Assembly: GCA_022495005.1 (NCBI GenBank)
Contig: JAGYXB010000204.1
Location: 434,001 to 498,000 of the forward strand
From: Rhyacophila brunnea
Lineage: Eukaryota > Arthropoda > Insecta > Trichoptera > Rhyacophilidae
Reading direction: 5' to 3'
Length of the DNA: 64,000 bases
The position numbers and the translations under genes are program-made. Below the pieces are notes generated by a model. It was not told where the DNA came from and ran no database searches. It worked only from the letters and a program-made list of their open reading frames with translations. Positions within the stretch are counted from its first letter, which is position 1. Every line of letters starts with the position of its first letter. Below are positions 23,061 through 35,889 of this stretch, one piece after another.

Positions 23061-24244
23061 TGGCCGAAAAGATATTACGATTGCGGACGAAATAATATTA
23101 CTGTTACAATAGGCATCAATCTATATTCTATAGCATGCCGGTTGCAAAGATTATCAGTTAGTTTTCCCTCTTGTACTCAGTGAATAATTTTAGCTTTTAG
23201 GTGTGTTGAAACAAAAGCGGCGGTTACCAATTTCATAAAATATTAGGAGATCAATAAAAACATTTTATTTCTTTCTAATGCGTTATATTTACGTTCTTAC
23301 TATTTTAGTATAATTCATAGTGATTTATGAGATTTGTTTTAATATTTATATTTTTATAATGGAAACTGTCACTTTTGTTTCCCTCTATCGGAATAGTGCT
23401 GGGTTTGTTTCTCAACTACCAAAATTAATTATATTCTTACTATAAACTATAAACCATGGCTATTTTTGTTTATAGAAATGTCTTTATTTATATTTTAAAT
23501 TAACACAAAAAATGTTTGATTTCTGATTTTTTATATATATTTGCGTATATTATGTACTGTATATTTAGATTGATAAAACTACCTATATAAATCATGTAAC
23601 GATTTTTATTTCCTATATTTCCAGGGACTAGAATATGTTACGAGTATACAAAATAAATATATATGTATTTCAATATTTTAAAATGTTACGATCTAGCTAC
23701 ATATTAAAATTATTTTAATATAGAACCAGCTAAAGATCAGTGGTGCTCCACTGTTAACATACAATGTATTAAATTAAACCCTAGGTAAGTATTTAAATGA
23801 GTAAGTATTTACCTAGTTATATTCCATCTGCATTTTTTGTGATACATCTAACACCTCTTTCTCCACATTTCTAAAAATAGTTTCAAATGTCAAAATCAGT
23901 TTTCGCCGTCTCTTCGATACCAGCTACCCGTTATTATACTCTGTCTTAAATACAACTGCCATCATCGCATGTGAGTATTTAAATCAGTCTTGGATGTAGG
24001 TAAATTAACTCTTAACTTTATACCTTAAGTTAAGTTAAAAAATGTAAACCGTAAGTATTTCATTCACGTTTCATAACATTATAATAATTATGATAATTAA
24101 ATAATGTCACCAACTCCTCCATCAAGTCAGGCCGGCTCCTAGTCTTCTCAACAAAAACAATATATATTTATATTTTTACTATTATGATCTGTAAACAGGC
24201 CTCCGATTTTCTCACTAATAAAAAAAATAATGTATGTTTTACCA
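23061..24244. other. AT-rich non-coding tract
   Basis: No gene is recognised. CTAGGTAAGTATTT near 23782 contains a donor-like word without a pyrimidine tract. Confidence 0.45.
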
Positions 24245-24365
24245 ACCCTGTGTGAATATTGTGTTGTGGCTACAAGCTAATCTGAACATGGGGGTGGAAT
24301 TCGAACATGTATGTTGTGACCATCTCGTTGCGTTTTGTACACTGGCCACAGATGCAGGGATGATA
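24245..24365 (-). repeat. Decayed tRNA-derived SINE head (minus strand)
   Basis: The minus strand has an A-box-like TGGCCAGTGTAC and a B box GTTCGAATTCC beginning about 42 nt later, matching the spacing of tRNA genes. CACCCCCATGTTCAG follows. The D-arm and acceptor pairing are poor, so it is not a functional tRNA. No second copy of this body was found in the window. Confidence 0.45.
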
Positions 24366-24639
24366 CTGGCTATAATAGTAATATTGATGACAGTTATTAT
24401 TATTTGGGATATTATTTCATTTATGAGGTACTTATGCAGTAATTAGACTGTACTTAGACAGTAATAATATGATTAATAATATTATATTACTGACTGGTGT
24501 TATTTAGAAGCCGAAATGAGTGAGATATTCTGAATTCTCTTTTCACAAAATGAATGAAATAAAGAAAATATCTCACAGACACAGTTCTAAAATATTTGGT
24601 TTAATTAGCAAGCTGAACACCGAACGAACTATAAGGGTT

Positions 24640-24684
24640 TTGATCTAACCTAATGTACATAATATCTATATTAGGTTAGATCAA
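24640..24684. repeat. Perfect 15-bp inverted repeat
   Basis: TTGATCTAACCTAAT (24640-24654) is exactly complementary to 24670-24684 across a 15-nt spacer. It could be a tiny transposon remnant or a cruciform-forming site. Confidence 0.75.
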
Positions 24685-24897
24685 TATATTATATAAGCTC
24701 CTGCGATTGCCGAGCGATAAACAAAAAAAAAACACAAAATCTTTCTTCAATCTTTATGTTTGTGTTTGAGTTAAACTGTACAGATTTTGTTACATCAGCA
24801 GAACACATTTCCGTTATTTTTATTTTTCCAAAATAACACCCATATCACTCGGAGCAATTTTACAAACAATACGGTTATCTACAATAACTGTTAATAC

Positions 24898-24950
24898 ACC
24901 GCAATGCGTCCTACTTGATTCCAAATGCATCTGATTAGAATCAGGTAATC
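24898..24950. repeat. Foldback element, hairpin family copy 2
   Basis: On the minus strand the block CTGATTCTAATCAGATGCAT continues TTGGAATCAAGTAGGACG. It aligns with the loop and inner arms of the hairpin at 11806-11882 with few mismatches. The outer arms are not conserved. Confidence 0.6.
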
Positions 24951-26190
24951 AATGTTAAATGTGTTATTCAACAACAATAATTAACTGCCGCGTTAAAAAA
25001 TATCACGACGTTCCCGTGATAATTTACTACCTAAATACGATATATCATATTTATCACTCTTGGTGATAAGTTAGAACAGCCCCCGCCCCTCAAGTCACAT
25101 AAATTTGATGTTTGATAGCAAATGTGAAAAAAATAACATTTTACTGTTTAACAACCATTGTTATATTGATTTTAAATATGGAAATGCCTGCGTTTGATGA
25201 TGATTATACATGGATATGTCTGGGTCCGCAAGAAACTTAATTTTATTCGCTGATTCTGATGTACCTATGTAACTTATTCTGAGCTGTCATTTAAATACAA
25301 ATCAGTAATGGAACGTAAAGACTTTAAATTATTTACCGTAAATTTGTATTACCTATAATATAAATTGTTAAGTAGATTAGCACGTTGATTGAGCTTACAT
25401 AAATAAATGTATGTACGTAACACTAATATAATAATTATGTAGGGAGATAATACAAAAATGAAGCCAGAACAGTGTGAGTAGTGTATGTCTGCATAGGTGT
25501 ATATTCTATTATATATTATTATAAACTGAGAGCGACTGCTTCATTGAAACTTGATTTGAAATTCAAAATTATATATGTATATATATATAGGTATCATCGA
25601 TACTTCCCGACCTGAATCGCCGATAACAACGATCGTAGAATTAACAAAAATCTTCACGATAGAGTTCTACGATATGCCGATTCAATTAATACATAGATAG
25701 TATGTATCTAGAAGTTATTAATTTATTTTTAATATTATATGAGGAGAGGGCAATTATGTTTTATTTATGCGGGAGTTCCTGATAATTTGAGGATCCTTGT
25801 AATAATATACCATTTGAATGATGTTTGCCTGTGTGTGGGCGTGACCTGTCTACCAATACACGAGGAGACAATACATCTACGTAATATGTGAAATAATAAA
25901 AACTCAACCCCCCTTCAACAAAAATGAATTATCATCGTGCCTTATAAAATTAATTGCATTCATTATTACTAAAATAGTTGTGCTACAAATAATAAGTAAT
26001 TACTGTTATAAATTTTCAACCGACCCGCACCACTTTCGGCAACATTTTATTTCTTTTTTTTTCATTATTATTTTTTTAATGTATTTTTGTTATCTTCTGT
26101 ACGAAAAAATGCCTCTTTGTAATTAAAATATGGCATCAATATCAAACACGTAGTAATCATTATACTGCTACTGTACTTTATAATAATGAA
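24951..26190. other. AT-rich tract with small foldback
   Basis: No gene is seen. At 25613-25684 GAATCG and ATCGTAGAA are repeated in inverted order (GTTCTACGAT, CGATTC), a 70-bp foldback. Confidence 0.4.
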
Positions 26191-26194
26191 TAAT

Positions 26195-26265
26195 TATTCG
26201 TGGTTCAGTGGATAGTGCGCTTGTTTGTCACGCACGTTATTCTGTGATCCAAACTAGTAGAGTGC
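26195..26265 (+). repeat. Decayed tRNA-derived SINE head
   Basis: TGGTTCAGTGGATAGTGCGC is a textbook A box with flanks. At the expected B-box distance lies the degraded TGTGATCCAAAC. The middle (TTTGTCACGCACGTTATTC) resembles an anticodon arm. No body or tail could be traced. Confidence 0.5.
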
Positions 26266-26392
26266 ATTACTTTCATAATAATTTCGTCATAATCATAATG
26301 TGACAGGAAAGAATAATATTACCCTCAGTCGTTTTATTATAATATCGTTCAATTTGCGATTCTTTTTTTTTTTTTGATTTTTCCCTCTTAAT

Positions 26393-26581
26393 GAACTGCA
26401 AACTCTAGCATCGCATATTCCGGAACTTGGCAGCATGCATAGAATCCAGGAAATCTCATGGAACACCATTAATTTGGTAGTTCATCAACAGGAGCTCTTC
26501 GACGTTTTGCCCGACCTTCACCCGTTATTTCTTTTCAATCTTTGTTCTCACTGCGGGCGATCTGGTCAAAAAAAAAACTGA
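26393..26581 (+). pseudogene. Coding-like stretch of unknown family
   Basis: The plus strand is open for 62 codons and reads ELQTLASHIPELGSMHRIQE then ISWNTINLVVHQQELFDVLP, with higher GC and codon complexity than nearby frames. The minus strand also holds a plausible stretch, VGQNVEELLLMNYQINGVP, interrupted by stops. I do not recognise either. A transposon or retrogene remnant is possible. There is no start codon with context and no clean splice pair. Confidence 0.25.
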
Positions 26582-27598
26582 GAAGTGCGTCGCAGTGGTA
26601 ATCAATTTTATTATTAAATCTTTATATTATTATATTATTAATATATATTATTATTATTATTGTTTTATTAAAGGGTACAACTAAAATCAAAAATTATTTT
26701 TACGCAAAAAAATAAAGTCAAAAATATTTATCACTAGATAGTACATACACAAAACACAAGAAAGGTTATTTTTTATGTTGTACATTTTCTCTCATAGTTA
26801 AAAGTCGTATTAATAATTGTATTAAATATTATTATAATTTAAAAGTAATATTGTGTAACCTCTCAGGAATCACTTTATGATCCATGGGTTGAAAATAATT
26901 CCCTCTAACGTTTCTTATACTATATAATAATATATATACTATTTGTTTCGGTATCGTGTCCTAAACAGCTGTCAACATTAATAACACGACATTAATTATC
27001 GAGGAGTTACGGATAGGTACTTCTATATAGTAAGTTCTTTTATTTAATACGTTTACTCATGTTCTTTCGCACATAATAAAAAATATAAAGCTGTTTATTT
27101 TTGACATAATTATTTATTATAGACACTGGAATCCTAGATGTTTTGCATTTGAGGAAATCTTATAAACGAATTGAATTGTTATGGAAGAACTATTATACCT
27201 ATCTTCTTAACTCAATTAAAAATCAACGCATATCAATCGTATAACATATACAACGAATATAATATTATTATATACTTAGATAATTTATTGTAATTATGCA
27301 TTGATGTAATTTAAATTTATAGGCTTCTGTCGATAAATAATTGGGTCGGAGGTTAATTTGTCTAAAGTACTAACTTCCATCTCTACATTAAAAAAGCTTC
27401 CCACTAATGCCCACAACTCATCATCATTATTATAAGCAGGATAGTATGACAGTTTTGCGAATGAAAAAAGAATTTAACATAATATGTTTAATTAAAAATA
27501 AATCAATGTTTTGGTTTCTATAAAAAGTCTTCCAACGATTTCAAATTTGCAGTCCAAATTATTATTAAATGTTTCTTATTAGCGTTAATCGCATGCTT
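26582..27598. other. AT-rich non-coding tract
   Basis: No gene or bounded repeat. Long A/T runs and ATTATT simple sequence. Confidence 0.5.
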
Positions 27599-28283
27599 AA
27601 TAATAAAGTGACCTAATCCAAAAAATGCGATTTTTCAGGAGAGCCAAAAACAGATTTACACATGGGGCTTCTCTCAATTGAATATTGATTTCAGGATGAT
27701 TTTAAATGTTACCTACCACAGTTTTTTTGCTTATAATGATAATTTGTTAAATTCAGATATATACTGAAGTAATTTTAATAATGGTAATTGTTGATTAAAT
27801 TATTTTTAGGGATTTAAAAAAAAAGTTATTATCTTAGGTCAATTCATTACAAAATATTCCAAATTGTTTTGAACGTTGTAAATAATTGTAAAAGACCTAC
27901 ATAAAGATAAAACATAAACATAAATGTAATTATTTCATATTTTGTATTATATCGACTTATGACTTAATTAGCCATGATACATTTAAACATTTTTTTTGTA
28001 AAAAAGGGACATAAGTACGAATAAGTCACTTTAGCATGAAATATTCATGTTAAATGTACCTTTTTTTTTTTTTAGAAAAACTCCATAAACAGTAGTGAGT
28101 CACTTTATAATGCAGGCAGGTGATGAAAACGGTCAGTGTGAAAGAGATCCATGTATTGGTATCTCACTATTTCGTTGAAAGAATCCATGTTTTTACATTT
28201 TAGCCCAATAGATGGTTTGTATTAAGTCGGTTTATCATTATAACCCAAAAACTCGAAAGTTTGAGTTAGGTCACTTTATTATT
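27599..28283. mobile_element. Non-autonomous DNA transposon, 685 bp
   Basis: AATAATAAAGTGACCTAA at the left (27599-27616) is the exact complement of the right end (28266-28283). The sub-terminal word AGTCACTTTA recurs near 28007 and 28096 in the right half, the type of repeated motif transposases bind. The interior has no coding capacity. Target duplication is not clear because the flanks are T/A-rich. Confidence 0.72.
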
Positions 28284-28556
28284 GACCGTGCAGTTTGTTG
28301 GCTTAGCTAAATTTATATAGGTTTTTTGCATTTTCTATTTAGATTACTTTAAATTACAGCGCTTGAAATGGAGACTCGCTCAATAATTTTACGAAAATAT
28401 AAACATAATTTTATGTGTATTTTATATAAATAATTGTGTTAGATTTTTGTTATAATATGACTTATCTAACTCAGATGGTAAAATTAACTCTACCACGAGG
28501 AAGCGATAATTTTTGGGGATTTTATGAACCTGCGGATCTATTTCTATACACAAGCC

Positions 28557-28779
28557 TGATTCGGTCCGCTACGGCAGATAAATAGGGTAGGAAAGTATCG
28601 AAGTATTAACACTTATTGTAACAATTACGATTAGTTAACCGTCTGAACTGTCATAACTGTCTATTTCAGTTTAAAAATTTTCACAGCCAAGAGAGGTGCT
28701 GTTAAAATATAGTACTTATTGTAACTATTATAACTAGATTATTCCTACCCTATTTAGCTGCCGTAGCGGACCTAAATCA
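28557..28779. mobile_element. MITE with about 34-bp inverted repeats
   Basis: Left end TGATTCGGTCCGCTACGGC then AGATAAATAGGGTAGGAA. The right end is its complement with a 2-bp indel and one substitution. Inside, ACTTATTGTAAC occurs twice in direct orientation (about 28611 and 28716). The element is 223 bp, non-coding, with no certain target duplication. Confidence 0.82.
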
Positions 28780-29525
28780 CCGGTCATCCGGTGCACTCCG
28801 GTCCATTTCAAGCGCTAATTTAGTATATATATTATATAAATCCAAATCATGTATAATAATTATTATGCTTTTCTCTTTTTTTCGCTCAATTTCCACCAAC
28901 TGGTGTATAGCGATTGATTTATATCCAGTTCTCGTAAAACATATTCTGCTATCTGAGACAATCCACATGGAGTGGAAAGGATTTTGTGAAAAGTCGATGT
29001 CAACGACCAGTTCGAGCCCCGTTGCATAATTTAACAAACGGTTCGTACAAAAGTGATGATAGCTAACTGGATGATACCATTGTTAGTAGATACATATTAT
29101 GTTTGCCACTGTACGTCTATTATAATGCAATATAATATATACAATAATATTATTTAGATAGTCTGTCTGAATATACAAGCAACCCTGAAGGCGGCATATT
29201 GAATCGTCTGGCCCATTCATTCCGTCCGGCGAATCAAATGATACCATCTACAAATGTTGATCTATGGCCGTATCTAAGTAAAATAAAAGACAATATTTAA
29301 ACGCATGCTCTGGAGGCTTTCATCCAATGACCCCGAATAATGTTCCATCCACCAACATAGTTAAAAGAGTATCCAATTTACTTCATAATTTATAGTAGGT
29401 AGGTACTTTCAATGCAAGTTTTGTATGTTTGTATTATTTTAGCTTTGTAGTATATAATATACTAAATTAATTAGAATTATTTATTTTTGTTGGTTCTCCA
29501 TGCTCCTCTCATGGGCAATTATTAT
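28780..29525. other. AT-rich non-coding tract
   Basis: No gene or bounded repeat recognised. Confidence 0.45.
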
Positions 29526-29529
29526 TATA

Positions 29530-29660
29530 AAGTCTCTGTAAACTCAAAAGCACAGTTGAGTGTGTGGCGACCTCCGTCTTGGGTATCTGCTGCTGAAATA
29601 TTCCCAGGCGTAAAAAGCTGCTGATGCTTCATAACGAAAAGTGTTGCGTGGCGGATTGGT
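29530..29660 (-). pseudogene. Helix-turn-helix transposon-protein fragment (DUF4817-like)
   Basis: The minus strand reads RNTFRYEASAAFYAWEYFSS then RYPRRRSPHTQLCF, a stop, and VYRDF. A small/aliphatic helix followed by RYP.RR.P....F...YR is the pattern of the N-terminal helix-turn-helix (DUF4817-type) in many insect transposon-encoded proteins. One in-frame stop and short length make it a relic. The overlapping frame is also open, so this could be chance; the YPRRRSP motif is the main support. Confidence 0.4.
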
Positions 29661-31205
29661 TTGGAAGTTTCTATATCTGTGTTGTTAACTTCCGTGTGAA
29701 AAAAAAGATACTCGTAGTTGGCAGAAAAAAGCTAGATTTTTTAATAATTAAAAAAATATATATATGTACATAAAAGTCAGTCGCTTGTTAATTAATGTTT
29801 TGATTCGTGGACAAAAACAACACTGTACTATTTTAGACCAATATGATCAGTTGAATGCTTTAGGGGGCACTATCGAACGCTTTTTTAAAGGTGTCTTTAA
29901 AAAAAACAACCCTCCGTTATCCTATCCAACAAGATTTCAACTCCAGAAAAAAATACGTAGGTACAGTCTTCCCGCAGCGTCAAAAGAAAAACCAGAATCC
30001 ATTTTAATTTTCCTTCAAATATACGAATCTATAATCTAGGTTTGGTAAAAATTAAAAAAAACTATTTTCAACATAAAAGACAAAGCTATATTTTTAGAAT
30101 AAAATAAATTTAATCGACACGAAGCACAAATAAAAAACGGACCGTACTTATAGTGACGTTTGGTGGCAGTATTTTCCGTACATATAATTGATAAAATATC
30201 AAAATGCATCAATTTTTAATGATATTTAGATAGTTAGGTAGGTATCTTCCGGTCATATGTGCCTACTTCGGACGACAACAACTATACATAATATGTTAAC
30301 GTTTTATAAGTTGAATGATCTGACTGTAGGGTCCGATCTTCAATTAGATTATATTATTTACGAGTCGGCGAGTCGGCGTGACTGATGTAATGTGTAGTAA
30401 GTTTGAACGTAAAAAACTGTATCTAAAATCAATTTTGATGTACAATTGTATAGTTTTGAGTATGCTTTTAATATATGGATTTGGTTTTAGGCAATATTAA
30501 TAAATTGAGTGGTTATCACTCTCATCTAGCGTCTAGGATTTATTTTGTGTTATGGGGTAAGGTCGTTGTCCAAAAAGGTTATTCTGCGACGGATATTTCG
30601 AATTAGAATAAAATACATTATTTATAAACCGCCGCTGTTTTATGGAAACACTGTCTACCTTTACTACTCATCGACATATTATTATCTATAATATAATATT
30701 ATAATAATATATATTAATGTTGTTGGGATTTTTGTGCTGTCCCTAAATATGTATTCGGACGTAACTTTGGAACAGTGGCGTAGATATCTAAACATATTAG
30801 TCTCTTGACAAAAATCACATGAGCCAACCCACGCCCCTCCGGCATTCTGACGTATTCTTATAAGCTGCTCATTTAAATTCCATTCTTTATTGTTTTCAGT
30901 CATTATTAATAAAGTCTTAGTTTATGTATTTATGTATACCTAATTGTATAATAATGTTGACTTAAAACATAGATTCTCAAATTTATTCGGTTCATGGCAC
31001 ACTGATGATGCATCAGGGCTTTACTACAGCTCCCCAAGTCAAAACAACTTACAAAATATCACAAAAGCCATCCTCATTATTCATATTTCACATTAATTTT
31101 AGCACGATTGTACGTATTTATTAAAACTAGGCCGTTGATGAGTTCTATACGTAAATCTATGAACATTTAATTTAAAAAATATTTCGCGACTATCACTTTG
31201 GGAAC
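29661..31205. other. AT-rich tract with one hAT-like terminus
   Basis: A 91-codon plus-strand frame (29764-30039) has no known motif. CAGTGGCGTAGATATC at 30773 is a hAT-type terminus without a located partner. Confidence 0.4.
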
Positions 31206-31211
31206 TGCGGA

Positions 31212-31248
31212 ACAATATTAAAACTAAGGACCTTAGTTTTAATATTGT
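31212..31248. repeat. Near-continuous 37-bp perfect palindrome
   Basis: ACAATATTAAAACTAAGG (31212-31229) is followed after a single A by its exact complement (31231-31248). Such a tight perfect palindrome is unstable and implies recent origin or constraint. Confidence 0.85.
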
Positions 31249-34200
31249 AACTTACATAAACGCATTTATACGTAGTTACAAAATTAACTGTAAGTACCTA
31301 AATAGCAATTATTCATCTTCATGACGTATTCTGCCAATTTGTCCAATTTAATGTTGAGATTTTGTATGGCAAAATTATGTCATGGAGTAAGTTATTAATA
31401 TTGTGCCTTAATCTTTAATGCATGCATGGTCCGTAAGTTGTCGCTTATGATGTAATTTGTAATTGGTATCAATATATTATAATATTATATTAAACGGTTT
31501 TAGATGTATGTGGGTTCTATTTTCTAATCGACAGTTGAGTGCTAGGTTATAAGAAGGTATCCATGTATAACTATATGTGAACGATATACTCGTATGTAAT
31601 AATATTATGCAATAAGATTTCCATTATTAATTAAAAACAAATATCAGTCCGGCTGCCCCCCGACGCGTTGCATGGTCTCGCGATGAGAATAGCTACGCTA
31701 CGCCTCTGCTTTAGAGTTGTACCATACAAAGGTGACCCCGATGCTAAGCTGCAACAAAATGATAGTAATCAATAAAATATGCACTGTGTTTTGGGATACA
31801 TGTTAGATTTTGTTAGTTAATGGTAGACTGCTACTCAAATGGGAATTTTATATGTTGGGGATGGATACATAATAGTATATGTAATACTAAATAATATTAT
31901 ACCGTAGGCGCAGGGTTTTCGCATTAAACAATATTAAGTACAATCTTTCTGTGTTAATATATAAATCTAAAAATATGTATGTTATGTTATTAATCTTTCG
32001 TAATTATTGACACGTTATACCTATTTCACGATTTTACTACGATTGGTTGTAGCCAAAATGGAACGGAAAATGGGCCCATTGGATCGGAGAAAATAAATAA
32101 TCGATTTTGGGAGTACACTTAGGAGACTTACGTGTTTTTTTTTTGCATAGGGGCCCAACATTTCTAGCTACGCCACTGATCTATATATCATCACGTAAAT
32201 ATTATTAAATCTATTATATTATTTTCTTTTTGATATAACCAATGTAATCATCAGATAACTATTTCGATGGCCGTTCATAATGGAGACTGAAGAAATATAT
32301 TATATGTATCATCTAACACTCATTCCTCAAATTCTATAAGATAAACACATGATATATTATAATATATAAACTTACCTACTTAAATAAGAACAACGCTAAT
32401 CTTTTGCAATCTAGTTGTTTCTTACTGTTTTATGATGAAGTTATATAAATTTTGCAGTTTAAAAGATTAATTAGCTAAAATAGTAAAGTTGTAGTATTAG
32501 GTACCTAGATAGTATACAAATGGTGAATATTGTATTATTATTTTAATACTGTTTATTATGTTTGATTTTCTTTGTTTGCCGCAACATGTCTTGTATATTT
32601 GTACACGTAATCAAAATAAATGTAACCTTTACTCTCTCTTTAAAAATATTATAAAAAATCCATCCGTTACATATAATGTTTGTTTTATAATCTATTCTGG
32701 TAAAAACATATGTTATATTCAAAACTTGATGAGATTTATCGTCAGCCAGGAAACCATTTTGCTTGGGTAAGTATTTACATAAAAAATACTTTCAAACTTT
32801 TGAATATTAGGGGGAAATATTCATCTTGGATCTTCTTTTTTCTTCTTTTTTTTGCTCCTTTCCACCCATTCTCCGCCTCGCAATATTGAAAGTATGCGTT
32901 TTTAAAGCGTCAGACTTGTAAAAGCAAAGCCATTTTGTATCATTTTTCAGTTGGGCTTATACACCCCCTCCCCTGCAATGTCCCATTAAAATAATATGTC
33001 TGAGGAAATTAAAAAAAATGGATCCTGTCCATTATGGTTTCGTTATTTTAATATAAACGAAATTTGATCAAGGGTAGGTACTTAAGGATTTTTTTATTCA
33101 GAAACTGACTGTACAGTAGGTAATCGACACATCTCATAAATTCGTTTAAATAATTTATTTACATACGTGAACATTATAAGTTGAGATAATGCCTACTTAC
33201 TTATATCTTAAGTAGGTTTAAACATCTAAAGAACGGCTCATACGGGGTAAGCTATTTTAATAATTTATATTTAGCGTCAATGTAAATTTATTGTAAACGC
33301 AAGTGACAGTCGATATTTTTTATTATTATGATTATTTGCTTGAGCACAGTCCTTTCAATAATAATTAGCACCACTGATGGAAAGTTAGTTCTGCGACTTT
33401 GGAGAACAAACAGCTGATGCTTCCAATTTCTTGAATAGTTATCACAGACAATATAATATTATGATGTCGTGAGAGATCTAGTACAGATCTTTGTGTGTAG
33501 GGGAGTAGAGTAAGTTGTTAATAGGACGCAGCAAGATTATTATATAGATTGTCGGTTTATTGAATGATGGAAGAGTCGGCATCATGCAATTCGCATCTTG
33601 CCAATTTCCAATCATGCTCCATCCGGCATTGTCCCTGTCTCTACGACTACTTCCTATATCATCACATCATCGTGTACTTTGCCAGGGAGACGGGACAAAT
33701 GAGTGAAATAATATGTTACTTACTGATTTTTGAGACTTAATTTAATTAAGATTTAATTCATGAATGTATAGATGAAAAAAAATTAAAAGCCTTTCGTTCG
33801 ATACAACTTAAAGAACTACCTTTAGGTATAATTTCCGTTATATGGAACGTGATATAATATACTTACGGGTTATTAAAGCATTTAAAAGGCCAACTTATTG
33901 TTTGTAACTAGGTACTTATTAAATTGTATCTCTAATATATTTGTCTCTGGAGTTGTGATTAAAAAACAAACGTTCTTTTTATTTATTGACGTAGGTTCTA
34001 AATAATCGACTAGTAAGGAGTCCTTGCCACTGCTATCGACTCGTTGTTATCTGTAAATTCATGTATTTAAATAGTAAGTAGGTAATAAAAAATAAAGAAT
34101 AGGGTGGTATCAAATTTGTAAATCCCGCCGACTCATGTTTTTATGTGTTTTTAATTCATTCTGTACAATAATAATACAGAAACAATGTAAAAGGAAGCGA

Positions 34201-34590
34201 AGAAAGAAAATAAGGGAAGAAGTGTTTGAAAACCTTCATAAAAGTAAATACTTGACACGCATTTCAGTGTTTCCCGCCAAATAACTTTTATAACACCTAT
34301 TATTTATTTTATTTCACGTCTTAATGATCAATACTTTTGTATTATACCTCTTATCAAAAAGCAATTATTCCAGAAATTTGAGTACAAAGTATACTGCAGT
34401 CATATATGGTCGCTTATTTGTTTATTTTTATTACGATTTACTAATACACACGTACATATTAATAAACCATACTTAACTTTATTACGGTTCTCGAAAGGTG
34501 AGTGTTGATCACCACCGAATACTACAAAATGTACAATTTACATGCTTTTACTGTCAATCCTTGTTCGAATGATAAAATAAAATAAAATAA
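31249..34590. other. AT-rich tract with isolated hAT-like ends
   Basis: CTAGCTACGCCACTG (about 32164-32178, minus strand CAGTGGCGTAGCTAG) and a similar AGCTACGCTACGCCTCTG (about 31693-31710) following a GC-rich block (31653-31680) look like hAT termini. No matching 8-bp duplications were found. The remainder shows no gene. Pyrimidine-rich sequence lies at 32825-32860. Confidence 0.4.
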
Positions 34591-34596
34591 TAAATA

Positions 34597-35887
34597 CAGT
34601 CGAACTTGGTTATTACAAGGAAGATGGGACCGACCGAATTTGCTCGTTATAAGCGTTACTCGTTATATCAGAGAATAGATATATTTAAATGAACGGTCAC
34701 ATTATCCAAAAAGTCGAAAATAAAAAATCTGAAAACCATCGTAAAAATCCCCGAAAAAAGCATGGCATTCATAAACTACAAAATAAGTTGTTTATTGTAA
34801 TGAACGCTGGTAGGTACCCACATACGGACTTCACAAACCTTGGATTTTTCAACCATATGCGTGGATACTTTTTTTATTATTGTCGGCGAAACACCAATTA
34901 GGTAGGTACTTAGACACTTTACTAGTATCAAACGTAATCCGACCCTGGCGGCATCCAGGAGGCCAATCCCCGAATGAAGCACTGCATAACACATCACCGA
35001 ACCGCTTCAACTGAAGCACGTAAAATTTTTAATTTTACAGGAGATATTGTGTGTATAGAGCTTCGAATGGAATGGATAAACGAAATATAAGTGCGCGTGA
35101 GAAAGCATTCAGCATGCTTATACCTCATGTCCATGCGTTAGGGTAAGATAGAAAGTAAACATGTCATGACGGAACTCTTGTCAATTTCATGGAAATTAAA
35201 TAAAATTTTTATCCATTTTGGTAATGACTTCATATTTAATCAGTACTTACCGTTAACGTTGCATTATTCAACTATTCATTGTTGAAGTACCTAGCCAATT
35301 AATCTTTAAACAAGCTAGTTACGTCTCCAATATAACAATATTACAACATGGAATTTCCGTTGTAATTTGCAAACAAACATGTGTGTTTCTGTATTACAAA
35401 GTCACAATAAATATTTAAATGAGAATTTAAACACAAAATAATAATTTCAGCGGTAATAGTTATGTAAAAGATAGAATAAAAATAGATTAACAGCCCTCTT
35501 CAATACTACGTACGAATTTCTGACGTTTAATAATATGTCAAACGGAGGGTTGCTAGCGCCTCTACCGCCAAAGCATGTATACTTCAATTCCATACTGCAA
35601 TTGACACTGCCGGTTGAGTTTTAACATACTTCGTTGAAGTAGGCTTGCGCTTCCGTTGCACAATCGGTCATAGTGCTTCATTCAGGAATTGGTATCCTGT
35701 CCGATCGGATTTTATTGCTTAGGGTCGAAATGTTTTTAAACGATCGACACATTAACAGTATTTTAGCTCGGTATATCAGATAAGTTGCTTAAGTTGGAGA
35801 AAATCATAAACCAAAATGTCAACGAATGTTTCCTAGTTACTTCCGAGATCTCGCTATGTCCGAGATCGTAATAACCGAGTTCGACTG
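34597..35887. mobile_element. pogo/Tigger-like (Tc1/mariner) non-autonomous element
   Basis: The left end CAGTCGAACTTGGTTATTAC matches the complement of the right end (CAGTCGAACTCGGTTATTAC) at 19 of 20 positions, and both continue into related CTCGTTATA and GAGATCTCGC-type words. TA flanks both ends (34595-34596 and 35888-35889), the target duplication of Tc1/mariner elements. The CAGTCGAACYTGGTTA style of end is typical of pogo-like families. No DDE transposase frame survives over 1,291 bp. A second inverted repeat is nested inside. Confidence 0.8.
34938..35711. repeat. Nested inverted repeat inside the pogo-like element
   Basis: CCAATCCCCGAATGAAGCACT (within 34960-34982) pairs with AGTGCTTCATTCAGGAATTGG (within 35670-35692), and an outer AATCCGA pairs with TCGGATT. 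This looks like a second element inserted into the first, or long internal arms of it. Confidence 0.55.
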
Positions 35888-35889
35888 TA

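Noticed and set aside
22853..23095. Plus-strand 80-codon frame in the CpG-rich block as a coding gene
   Set aside because: No ATG start, no recognised motif and no donor site at a suitable place; high GC alone lengthens frames.
29764..30039. 91-codon plus-strand open frame
   Set aside because: No known motif, low-complexity lysine/isoleucine composition and length within chance expectation.
30773..32178. A single 1.4-kb hAT element from CAGTGGCGTAGATATC to CTAGCTACGCCACTG
   Set aside because: The ends differ after the first ten bases and the flanking 8-mers do not match.
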